Assembly: GCA_007026445.1 (NCBI GenBank)
Contig: VDMD01000018.1
Coordinates: forward strand, 124,001 to 188,000
From: Schizophyllum amplum
Taxonomy: Eukaryota > Basidiomycota > Agaricomycetes > Agaricales > Schizophyllaceae
DNA: 64,000 nucleotides
Direction: 5' to 3'
The notes under the pieces are model-generated. The model worked only from the letters and a program-made list of their open reading frames with translations, had not been told where the DNA came from and made no database searches. Both the position numbers and the translations under genes were made by a program. This document shows, one piece after another, positions 40,848-50,575 of this stretch; position 1 is the stretch's first letter; each line of letters opens with the position of its first letter.

Positions 40848-41855
40848 TCAAGAAGCGCGCTCGACAGAGGGCTGTTGAGTGCCCTTAGACTTCATGCGAT
40901 GAAGTTCGTCCGACAAACGAAGGTTTTTGACTCTCAAGAGCCTCTCGACCTCCGCCAGCTATAGAGCACGTGAGCGAAGTGAGACCATAGTCGTAAACAT
41001 GCATAAATAGCTCACAGCTTCCGCCTTGGACTCCCTTCGTATTTGCGCCAGAAGATCTAGGCCGCGGCACGCCCGTTCGGGCTCTCTGATCATATCGTCC
41101 TCCCACTTCTGAATGCGAGGACAACTACTCTTGTGCATGCGCCAGCATACGTCGTGACTCACACCCGTCTGAACCGCGATGGTAGACAAGCAGCCTCCAC
41201 AATCGATAGTGTGTGCGTCGAAAGATTGGATATATGGTTCTTTGCTAAGGTCTTTGATGCGCTGGCGGATGTCCCGGAGATCTCTGCGCGAGAGGGCGTT
41301 TCTGGCCGGGCTTTGCATATTTATGGCGGGTTCGACCTGACTTGATGTGGTGCCATGACCTCCGCGCGAGGGCCCTGTGAAATCGACAAGTTGCGCGTTT
41401 TGAGGTCCGTGCTGCTCCGCAAACAATCTCGACGGCGAGTATAGATCCGTGTAAGGGTGGTTGGAAGATAAAGCGCCCGATGATTCGTGAGCATCGAGAT
41501 GGCCCGGGGGTGCATCCATACAAACATCATGGTCCTGGGTGGTCGAGGATCCAGGCTGTTCCGCGGCCAGCCGCTGTGGTGGTGGTCCACTGGGTGATGA
41601 AGATGGCCCGTCGAAGTCATGGGGCTGCCGGAGCTGCGAAACAAGTAAGCGGGCGTGGGCGCCTTGAATAATTCGAATAGGTGTTCATCGATGACTCACC
41701 CGCTCGAAAGACGTTGTGTCATTGAAAATATGGTCTGGTGGTTGCACTTGTGGCGTGAGCCTGTTGTTGAGGTACCGAAAGAGATGAGGAAAACGACCGT
41801 CTTTTATACGCATCGTCCAGAAGGTCTGCGATGTTGCTATGACCCGCTGGGCCAT
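40848..41855 (-). CDS. Hypothetical protein with CxxC...HxxxC zinc motif
   Basis: Exons 41700-41855, 41016-41633 and 40848-40958 (introns 66 and 57 nt) join in one frame to 294 residues. The core FDAHTIDCGGCLSTIAVQTG with WRMHKSSCPRIQKWEDDM resembles a family common in mushroom genomes in which a CxxC pair and an HxxxC pair, about 20 residues apart, probably bind one zinc. The last exon is a coiled coil (LAEVERLLRVKNLRLSDELH). The 5' end is doubtful. Another open frame (DLENNNKDLRRDGPAGHSNI and WYSVLKHLCNAWINDAH), which splices well upstream to about 42150, may be the true N-terminal part if bases are missing near 41720. Function unknown. Confidence 0.5.
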
Positions 41856-42180
41856 CACGGCGCAGATCCTTATTGTTATTCTCCAGGTCTGTTGTCGGCT
41901 ATGAAACTGCGAAGACCAGTCTCAGTCTCCATACCATGCGCGTCATTAATCCAGGCGTTGCACAGGTGCTTGAGGACGCTATACCAGGCGCCTGATCATT
42001 AGATGCGATGCCACAAAAGATCAACGCGAAGTCGGAACTTTCATCGACTCACCGACAGCGCTTGTGTCCTCGTTGTCCTCGTACAAACAGCATGCAAATT
42101 CTCCTTGCGATGCTTCATAGACAATTACACGGCGAGAACGAAGTTTCAAGAGTTACATCAAAACCACTTCCTTGGACGTC

Positions 42181-42240
42181 TGCTCCACTCCTCAGAGGCT
42201 TGCTCCATTCCTCAGAAGCTTTCTCCACTCCTCAAAGGCA
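42181..42240. repeat. Three tandem 20-bp repeats
   Basis: Consensus TGCTCCACTCCTCAGAGGCT, three adjacent copies with a few differences. The third copy overlaps the stop codon and last codons of the small secreted protein on the other strand. Confidence 0.8.
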
Positions 42241-42485
42241 GGTAGTGTCCGACGCGTCACCGCAGCCGCAGCGCTTCTGGCAGCAGACGCTACCCGGGAT
42301 GCAGCCGCCGCTGCAGGGGCATGACTGACGGCCCTCGAGAGCGTTGGCGTCCCTACATAGTAACAGGTCAGCGATGATCCCTGACTAGACGTGAGGGCGA
42401 AGACAGACTTGGGCAGAGTGCTCCCGACAGCGCTCGAGGCGGCGAAGAGAAGGGCGATGGTGGCGACGAGGGCGGAGACGCGCAT
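42232..42485 (-). CDS. Small secreted cysteine-rich protein, 65 residues
   Basis: Two exons, 42409-42485 and 42232-42352, with a 56-nt intron (donor GTCTGT, branch CTGAC, acceptor TAG) make a 65-residue protein. The unspliced frame would instead give a low-complexity Ala-rich tail. Residues 1-20 are a signal peptide (MRVSALVATIALLFAASSAV). The mature part starts after a possible Kex2-like site (EGR-Q) and holds eight cysteines within 30 residues (CPCSGGC, CCQKRCGC, TTC). Eight spaced cysteines suggest four disulfides and an extracellular role such as an effector-like or antimicrobial peptide. No named family was recognised. The spliced model is my own reading. Confidence 0.7.
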
Positions 42486-43520
42486 ATTTACAATGGGTGG
42501 GTTGGTTGGTGGTTTGGAGTTGGTTGGTTGTGCTGGGCGGAGTCGGTTTGCTGGTAGGGACTATGAAGCGACAAGGTTTATATACCTGCACATCTCCCGT
42601 CGGTGCGGCAGAAACGAGCGCATCCGATGAGCTCGTCGAGTACGTGATAACCTCTCGGAAAGAACGCTGCTCCTTCATGCGAGGCCGCTGTTCATTCTGA
42701 GCATTCCGCGCCTACGAGGTCATAAGCTCAAGGCGGACTTCCCTAACGGATAGGCGAAAGTAGAGATGAGAATGAGCGAAGCAGGGAAGTCCGCTGGCGA
42801 AGTCATGTGTCTTCAACTCGATACGCAGCTGGCAGTGTTCGAGTGCGCGGCTGGCAGTACTCGCATGAATGCACAGCAGCGGCAGACCTGCATTGGACTG
42901 GTAGGAGTTCCTCAGTTTGGGTCAGACCGTCAACAATAACGGGGACTCACTGTCAGCGGGTGTGGAGCGTTCAATTCCGACGTCGACTCCTCCCGATGGA
43001 GCCGGCTCGTCGCGGGAATTGGACTAGCAAAGAGATAGGTTGCTCGGAGGAAGGTATAGCACTTCGCAGAACCAGGCAGCTAATATCTTCGGCCAATGCA
43101 GGAGGTTGTTGAGGATTGTGTGGTCATGTTGACAGCGGTCCCAAAGCAGGAAAATGGCAACTCGGTCCGCACTCCCGGCTGCAAAGTGCACGAGAGGACC
43201 TGGGAAGGCAGAAAACATAGCCTTGCGCGTAGACGAGCTTAGTAAGTATAGCAGCCCACAAGATGGTATCTAGAGGACGTGACAGGGTTCGCCGCTTGCG
43301 GGCTTGTACGCGCATGACACTACCTCAAGGGAAAACGCGCACCTGAGAAGGGGGACTGAAGTCGTGCTGAACCTTTTCAGCTTGAGAGGAGGTTCTATAG
43401 GATACTTTTCAGGTTGTGAGCCGTATGCAAGGGCTGATATGCAGTGTCGGACGAGTGTAAGTAAGAACGCGGTAGTCGTGCGTCGCCGGAATGAGGGAGA
43501 AGAGCCATGGTCAGGCTTAA
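42486..43520. other. Intergenic, about 1 kb
   Basis: Holds the promoter of the small secreted protein. A 44-codon ATG frame at 42805 and other short ORFs have no support. Confidence 0.4.
42575..42586 (-). promoter_or_regulatory. TATA box of the small secreted protein gene
   Basis: A near-palindromic GGTTTATATACC (TATATAAAC on the minus strand), about 95 bp upstream of the ATG at 42485, fits a strong TATA-driven promoter. Confidence 0.45.
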
Positions 43521-44217
43521 CTACCTCTTCTTCGCGGTCTTTAGCCGGATAGTCTCCTTCCCAATGAAAATACCCTGCAATAATGTTCAGCAACTGCCCA
43601 TACAACTGGATCGTGCCACGCACCTTGCCCTTGTATGGCTCCGGCATTCTCAAGCTCTTTATCTTCCGCGCAAATTCTCCCAGCAGCTGCTTGTCCGTCG
43701 CAAAGAGTGAGATCTTTGTCGCGCTCGGCACCTCCGCTTTGATAGTCGGCGGCACGGGTATGTAGACCGAGTGCGTGTAGCCGAGCTTCAGGTGTAGGCG
43801 CTTGCCGCTGCCACCGTCAGTTGTCCCGCGTGGGTCCTCCTCCATGTTCGCACGGAAGCCGACGCCAACAAGGTACAACGGTGTCGAGTACCCCTCCGTC
43901 ATGCCAACAATGGCGTTCGAGATGAGCGTGCGGGTGGTGCCCCACATCATGCGCTGCTCGCGCTCGGCCATGTCGCGCACGCCTATCTGCAGCTGATGCT
44001 CGTCGGGGAAGTGGAGGGTGATGAACGGCTTGAGCGGGACGGCGGTCCTGCCGAGCGGGCCTTCGACGATCATCTCGGACGGCGTCGGGGTGAGCTTGAC
44101 GGGGTCTTTCCAGAGGAGGGGCTCGCGGCCGATGTGCGGCAGGCGTACGCGTGCCACGGCGGTCGTGCTGAAGCGCCGCGCATTCGACGCGAGCGGGGCC
44201 CGCGCGGGCGCCAGCAT
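43521..44217 (-). CDS. MRPL6: Mitochondrial large-subunit ribosomal protein uL6
   Basis: Exons 43624-44217 and 43521-43574 (49-nt intron) give 215 residues, close to yeast Mrpl6. The start at 44217 was chosen because it gives a clean mitochondrial presequence (MLAPARAPLASNARRFSTTAV). An ATG at 44319 in the same frame would add 34 residues. uL6 motifs are VEGPLGRTAVPL, GYSTPLYLVGVGFRANME, KLGYTHSVYIPVP, and the tail EPYKGKGIFIGKETIRLKTAKKR. The splice that creates KGKGIF is needed for this conserved C-terminus. The frame is intact. Confidence 0.93.
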
Positions 44218-44660
44218 TCTCGAGCTCGGAGTTGGAAAATTCGCGGACAAGGCGCGGTGACCGGTGGCTGTGCCAGGCGCGTTGCCTTTCGGAACCGCGG
44301 TCCGCGTCCCGCTTGCCATAGACGGACACACAATGGGCGTCTAATTTCTGCATCACGCGCAGATTGCCCTAAAGAGAGGCAGACCGAGCTTACCGCGCAC
44401 TGTAAGGACGTCGTACGACTGAAAGACTCTCAAAGCACTCAAGATCTTCCAGTTCTTTCCCGGCCGTTAGTCCTTGACTGACGTCCGATCCACTGGTGTC
44501 ACGACCTTCCACCTGCGGAAGGGACATCAGACACGGCTTCCGACATGCTCTAATATCATGTGGCCAAATCTCCCCATATGTTTGCTTCGTATACGCGCAG
44601 TGGGATCATTCCTAGTAAGTAGGTACATGGTGTACATTAGTAACAAAATTCGTGAATTTC
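44218..44660. other. Intergenic between MRPL6 and CipC-like genes
   Basis: MRPL6 5' flank and the 3' flank of the CipC-like gene. Nothing else seen. Confidence 0.45.
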
Positions 44661-45517
44661 CTACTCCTTGTCCTTCACGAAAAACTCGTGGCCGGTGGCG
44701 TTCTTGTAGGTCTTGCGGAGGGCGTCGCTGATCTGCTCGTCCTTGGCCTGCTCCCACGCAGACTCGTTCCTCTGGTCCCCCTTCTTGAAAACGTGCTCCT
44801 GCACGAAATCCACAGCTGGAAGGTCCAGTAAGCGTTACGCTTGTCCTCCCATAGACGAACTCACCTTTGTCCAGACCATCTACGATGATGGATCCTCATT
44901 AGCATGCGTGGCAACCAGTCAATACACCCCTGCGCACCTTCATCCTTCTCCGCTTTCTTCCCTCCGCCGAACGCCTCATTCACCTTCTCCCCGAACGTCT
45001 TGGGCTTCTCCTGCTCCTTGTGACCCTGCTCAATCGCCGCCTTCATCTTATCCAGCAGATTCTCCTCCTTCGGCGGCGGGGGCGGCGGCGCCTCCTCCTT
45101 CCCGAACACACCAGAGATCTTGTCCAGCAGGCCCTCCTGCCTCGGCGGCGGCGGCGCGACCGGCTGCTCCTCCTCCTGCCCCAGCGCGCTCGAGATCCTG
45201 CCTAGCAGGCCCTCGTGCTTTTCCGGCGGGGGCGGGGGTGGCGCAGCAGCGGGCTCCGGCTCGTCGTGCCCGGAGAGCCGCTCGCCGATCTTCTCGAACA
45301 GAGACTGCTCCTTCGGCGGCGTGGGCGGCGCGGCGGGGGGCGGCGGCTGCTCTGCCTCGCCGGAGAGCTTGTCGCCGATCCTCTCGAGGAAGGACCCGGA
45401 GTGCTGCTGCTTGGGGGGTTCTGGCGGCGGCGCAAGTGGCTCCGGCGCCGGCTCGTGGTGCTCGCCGCCGAGCGCGTCGCCGATCTTGTCGAAGAGGGAA
45501 CGGTCACCGTCAGACAT
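44661..45517 (-). CDS. CipC-like protein with seven N-terminal helix repeats
   Basis: Exons 44938-45517, 44865-44879 (a 15-nt microexon) and 44661-44815 give 249 residues. The C-terminal part DGLDKAVDFVQEHVFKKGDQ, NESAWEQAKDEQISDALRK and TGHEFFVKDKE matches the CipC (concanamycin-induced protein C) family of small fungal stress or antibiotic-response proteins, normally 100-130 residues. Before it stand seven related helices: LFDKIGDALGG, FLERIGDKLSG, LFEKIGERLSG, LLGRISSALGQ, LLDKISGVFGK, LLDKMKAAIEQ and FGEKVNEAFGG. Proline-rich linkers separate them. The last is the normal family helix, so the others look like tandem duplications of it. The frame is intact. Molecular function of CipC is unknown. 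Confidence 0.85.
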
Positions 45518-45921
45518 TACGATAGCGTGCGAGGGGATAGTGTAGTGTCAAGACCAGGTGTAGGATGAAGACGAGGCTAGTTTGCGAGACGATGATGGTG
45601 GGGACGATGGTGGCTGGGGCGTTAGGAGCTCCATCATCACTGGGCGATACCATCGCCGGCGCCATGGTCACGGTGTGGGACGAGGCGGTGTGTGATCGGC
45701 GCGGGCGCTCCGAAAGATTAGCGCTGGGTGGGCCAATGGGGCCAATGGCAGCCACAGAGTCGAAATACTTACTGCCTTCACGATTGCCTGTATATCTACA
45801 ATGGTATTTTACAACGTCGATATCCCTGCGGTACAGATCCCGCGTCCTCTCAACTATTCTCTGCATCCCCCAGATGCTCCTCCGAGGTCAACCCTTTCAT
45901 CGAGTCCAAACCCCCGACGCC
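45518..45921. other. Intergenic, CipC-like promoter and carboxylesterase 3' flank
   Basis: No coding signal supported. Confidence 0.4.
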
Positions 45922-48409
45922 TCATGCCTCCATCTCGTCCTTGAGACTGCGCCAGAATGCGCACCGTCTTTGGAGGTCTCCGGAAATATTCTCCTGGACA
46001 ACCATGCCCGGGTTGAGCAGCATGCGAGTGTTGCGCGAGTAGCGGTTGGACTGGGATGACAGGCTGTCAGCGGAGAACGAGGCGGAGAACGTGTGCCAGA
46101 ACATGACGCGCGCCACCGACGCTGAACGTGCCTCTAGCACAGGGAGCACAGCTAGCACAGGGAGCACAGCTAGCACAGCGACACATCTAGCACAAGAGAC
46201 GCCGCCAGCGCAGTACATGCCGCAAACGCGCAATGCGTCACCACCGCGGAACGCTACACTTGTGCGCAGGCGGAGACACTCACCATCCACACCGGGCGCC
46301 CCCTTCGCCTGCGGGCGCCCCTCCGTTGCGAATGACGTCCAGAAGTCCCTCATGATCGCCCACAGTGGGATGTCCGGCTCAGCTCTATAAATCGCGGCAA
46401 GCTCGCTGCCGTGGCCTGACCCTGACGCCGGGTTGTCGTACCTGCGACACACAGTCAGATATGTTCGTCGACGAAGCCCATTACCCAGAGCTCGGATTCT
46501 CCCGGGATCGAATGGGTCATTCCCCTGCGACTCGTTGATCCTGTCACCAGTGCCACTCACCGGTACTGCCACACCTCCCTCCCATATACCCCAGCCATCA
46601 CCGCGGGGCAGATATACCGTGCCTCGCCGTACATCGCCTGCCCCTGCAGCACAAGCGCGCTGCTCTCCTCGCTGGCACCCTCATATGCAGCCAGTGGATA
46701 CCGCACGAGCGCCCTCGCGAACGACGCGCGCGTCAGCCCCGGATACTGCCCCTTGAGAAACCCGTACACCGTGGCCTCCGTCGCGTTCGCCATCGACGTG
46801 TTCGCCCAGGGCGCGGCGAGCTGGGAGGACCAGCCGAGACCTTCGTCGGTGTTAGAGCTGGATAGTGGGGTGGTTAGGAATCCGGCGACACAGACAAAGA
46901 AGCCGCAGGACACGCACCCGACGAGAAGCGGCACCTGCGCCACGTTGCCGTCCGGAAGGCGTCGACAATGCGCGAGGCAACGAACGTGCCGTCGAGGCAA
47001 GGGCCGAAGATGTATGAAGTGGCAGGGTAACGCGCGAGCACCGCGGGCTGGCCGCCACAATTGTGGCCACATCTGCGGTGCGGAGGCAGGTCAGGATATC
47101 TGAGCCGTCGCATCCCCTGTCGTGGCCCCGCATCAGCAAAACATCTTTAGTCAACGCGGCCAGGTCAGAATAGCCAGCAGTGCGACGAATACTCACACCT
47201 CCGCGGCTACCTCTGCCAGCACTGTCTCCTGTACGCGCTCGTGCACTCGGGAAGTGGTCCAAGGGACGGACTGTCTGCGATGGCGCGAACGTATAGATCC
47301 TCGTTGTCGCCGTTATTTGCGATCAGCTGACCCGCATCTGTTTAGCAACTCATGTATATTACGAGTAGGATCTAAGCCCACCTGATAATAGATGGACGCC
47401 CCGCCTGCCGACTCTCCAAAGATTGTGATATCGCTGCGGACCTCAGTTAAGCACCATCATGCCAAGCTACGACTAATGTCAAGGCTCACCTCGAGTTCCC
47501 GCCAAACTCCCCGATGTATTCCTTGACCCAACGCATCGCAGCGCGTTGGTCGAGCAGGCCAGCATTAAAATCTCCATCTTCGTTGACAGCCTGCCCCGCT
47601 GTGATGTGTCGCGATTTAGTTAGCGGCGGCGGCATGGATAGGACTTCACTATACCTAGGAAGCCAAACAGCCCCAATCGATACTGGAGGGATACAAAAAT
47701 GAGCGGTTTTGCGGAGCTGTGGATGAGGTAGTCCGGTGGGTCAGAAGATGGGCTGCCTCCCTGGAAGCCGCCGCCTGCGTGCCAGAGCAAAGTTGAGTTG
47801 TTGATCTTCGAGGAACAAAAATGAGGCAAGCTAAGCGTACCATGTATCCAGACGAGCACAGGCAGCGCATCTTCCGCGGTGGTGTTGTAGGGTACGTTGA
47901 CCTATGAGTTATTTAGCTGCCCGCCAATCGCGACAGCCTGCTCGATCCACGTACGTTAAGGAATAAGCAGTCCTCCGAGGCCCCGTCCGGGAGTTGCTCG
48001 CAGATTGAAGGCAGGTGGGAGCAAACTGTCATGCGATGAGCGCTAGCAAGACGACGACCGCTTCATGAACGTCGGGAGGACATCGCGTCGCGGCAAGTGG
48101 TTGCTGTCATACCTCTGTCGCGTTCACGCTCCCGAGATCCGTCTGAGGAGGCGATATTGGCGCGCGAAAGCGCAGGTCGCCCGTGGGTGGCTCTGCGTAG
48201 CGGATGCCGCGGAAATAGGTGATGCTGCTGTCGTCGCTCACTAAACCAGTGAAGGTGCCGTCTGTGAACGCATGGCGTCAACGCTAGACACGCATATCGG
48301 GAGGCCAGGGAGGCTACTCACAGTCCAATTTGGCCACATTGCCCGAAATTTGGGCAGACACTAGAGCGGCAGCGGAGACGAAGAGGGAGAGTGATCGTGG
48401 CAATCGCAT
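45922..48409 (-). CDS. Secreted type-B carboxylesterase/lipase, frameshifted
   Basis: Alpha/beta-hydrolase of the carboxylesterase B family, predicted to cleave esters outside the cell. The first exon (48322-48409) encodes a signal peptide (MRLPRSLSLFVSAAALVSAQ), the next (48113-48261) FRGIRYAEPPTGDLRF. Further exons give SEDCLFLN, VLVWIHGGGFQGGSP, FVSLQYRLGLFGFL, LLDQRAALRWVKEYIGEFGG and the nucleophile elbow FGESAGG. The C-terminal exons include TNTDEGLGW-type sequence (NTDEGLGWSS), HGSELAAIY-type catalytic His context (GSGHGSELAAIYR) and DFWTSFATEGRP. One-base deletions are required near 47990, 47340 and 47250, so the sequence as given is not one open frame. The 220-nt intron at 46064-46283 contains an 18-bp minisatellite. 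Confidence 0.8.
46134..46195. repeat. 18-bp minisatellite in a carboxylesterase intron
   Basis: CTAGCACAGGGAGCACAG occurs twice perfectly (46134-46151, 46152-46169), followed by two degenerate copies. It lies wholly inside the proposed intron 46064-46283. Confidence 0.75.
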
Positions 48410-49152
48410 TGTCGTCAAGTGGTTGATTCGTCAATACGTTATAGTCGTTTGGCTGAAGCGGTAAGAGGCCGCGACAAGGCCTCAGTTTGCGGATGCCTTG
48501 CTTAAATATCGAGCGCGGGGAGGTGCGCGTGACCCTCTCACCGCTCGTATTCGACCGACCGTGCCTGGTCCCCGCAGGTGTGAAGTGGGATGACGCACCG
48601 TGGGCGCATTCGGCCCGTTGGTCGTCCCTGCGCTCGAGCTCGAAAGACGCAGATAGGGAGGCTGGGGACGCATGGATGTTGAGAATAACGTGAGTGTGAG
48701 TTTGTCCTTGCGAGGTCACGATGGCTGGCTTGCTGGTCCGGTTTGCGGAGTGGTTGGCCATGCTGAAAAGAAAGAGCCGATGACTTGAACCCCCGGTTAT
48801 GGTCTTTTGAAGCCCGAGGGAGCGATGAAGTTACGGGCTGTGTTTTGTGGACACGTCCGGTCCATTGAATGCGCAGCGTCGAAGTGGTGCTGAACGGCAG
48901 CCAGAAATTTAGGCGCTTCGAGTCCTGCGACGCAATAGATAATTGAAGGAACAAGCAGTGAAATATCCTAATTCCAAGGCTGAGATTGAGAGATGAAGAT
49001 GAACATGGGCTGGTGTGTCGGCAAATGCCGCTAAGGCATCTCACGCTACGGCATCTCGGCTTGCCCGTCCTTGTCCTCCTCATCGTGTGTCACGGCGACC
49101 AGCAGCCCATAATCATCTTGCGCGTCGATTTTGACGTCCCCAGAGCTGCAAC
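48410..49152. other. Divergent promoter region, carboxylesterase and VMA11
   Basis: 743 bp between two divergent starts. Open frames on both strands show no family resemblance. Confidence 0.4.
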
Positions 49153-49905
49153 ATGTCTACGTGTCCTCCTTATGCGCCGTTCTTTGGCTTCGCCGGTGTC
49201 GCGTCGGCGGTGCGTCGCGTGTTGCGCTGTCCCCTAGGCGCTTGCTGACCGGTGTGGGGGAATGCAGATGATATTCAGCAGTGCGTGTTACAGTTGTGCG
49301 CTTGAAGCTATCTCATTGCGTCTACAGCTATGGGTGCTGCGTTTGGCACGTCGAAGGCTGGTATTGGCATTGCCGGGCTGGGCACATTCAAGCCTGAGCT
49401 CATCATGAAGGTGTGTGGCCGCGCATACACCTACGTGCCCTAGCTAAACGACCCCAGTCTCTCATCCCCGTCGTCATGTCGGGTATCATGCCGTGTATGG
49501 ACTGGTCGTGTCCGTGCTCATAGCCGGCAGCAGTGCGTATACGCTTCGCCTGCTTGCCTTCTCCCACTCAACTTGCGCGCACAGTGAAATACGACGGCTA
49601 CCCCCTCTTCTCTGGCTTCATTCACCTAGGCGCGGGTCTGGCGTGCGGTCTCACGGGTCTCGCGGCCGGCTACGCGATCGGAATTGTTGGCGACTCATGT
49701 GTGCGCGCGTTCGTGCACGAGCAGAGGGTCTTCGTATCCATGGTCCTCATCCTCATCTTCGCGGAAGTACTGGGGTTGTACGGGTGCGCGCTTACCTTCT
49801 TCCCCTCCTCTCCCCCCAACTAACGCGAATCATCCCCATCCCAGGCTGATCGTCGCTCTCATCATGAACACGAGTGCGGACTCGGGGGACATCCCCTGCT
49901 CCTAG
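49153..49905 (+). CDS. VMA11: V-ATPase V0 proteolipid subunit c'
   Basis: Proton-carrying rotor subunit of the vacuolar ATPase. Exons: 49153-49209, a 13-nt microexon 49268-49280, 49328-49410, 49458-49532, 49585-49783 and 49845-49905. It begins [20 protein letters not shown]. The run [19 protein letters not shown] is shared with yeast Vma11 rather than Vma3. Four transmembrane helices follow, the last with the buried glutamate in [20 protein letters not shown] one-base deletion at about 49489 separates VVMSGI from [12 protein letters not shown]. All splice phases agree otherwise. Together with VMA6 this is the second V0 gene of the window. Confidence 0.92.
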
Positions 49906-50575
49906 TCCATGTAGTAAACTAGTTCTGCAACCTGATTGTGCCGATACCCCGGCGGAACTGTCATCGTTGCTTCGCCCCGTTGTCCGTCGTGCGCGCGCGC
50001 GTCCCTGGCCGCTGTCTCCCCGCTCTCGGCCCCGGTCGCCTGAGCGGTCCCGTCAGGATACGCCCGCACTATATTCCGGCGCCTTGTCCTTCTTTCGGAC
50101 ACCTTCGCATATTGTTGGACCCTCTATGCTGCGCTAACCCGGCCGTACAGCGCCTGCGCGTGCCTAGGCCCACACAGATGCTTAGCGCGATATTCAAGGC
50201 CTCTTCGTCTGGCGGGGCTCGCGCGGGACCCGCGGCGATATTACCACCCCGAATGCGCGCAAAGGTCGTTCAAACATACCTCGCACTTGAAGGAGCGGTT
50301 TGGGACTTTTTAGTGAGTGCGATGATCCCAAACGCAGGTCGTATCGTGGCCCAGCTTCATCTTTATCGACAGCCCGACGCCTTCTGCGACTCTGGATTCT
50401 CATATGGGTGCTGTCACGACCGGTGTTGTTTTATGGAGGATTTTCGAGCGCCTGTTTTGGGATATTGATTCTGGCGTGTATAAGAGAGAGCGGGTAAGCC
50501 TCTCTGCTGCACCAGTGTTCGCTGTCCTGCCCTCTCTGCACCCTTATACATCTCCCCTGCCACTCCTTCCGCTCC
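49906..50575. other. Intergenic between VMA11 and the GH16 gene
   Basis: Open frames up to 176 codons on the plus strand show no family resemblance. Probably flanking and promoter DNA. Confidence 0.4.

Noticed and set aside
42805..42939. Short Met frame MCLQLDTQLAVFEC with a possible GT..AG pair
   Set aside because: Only one weak exon pair, with no recognisable product.
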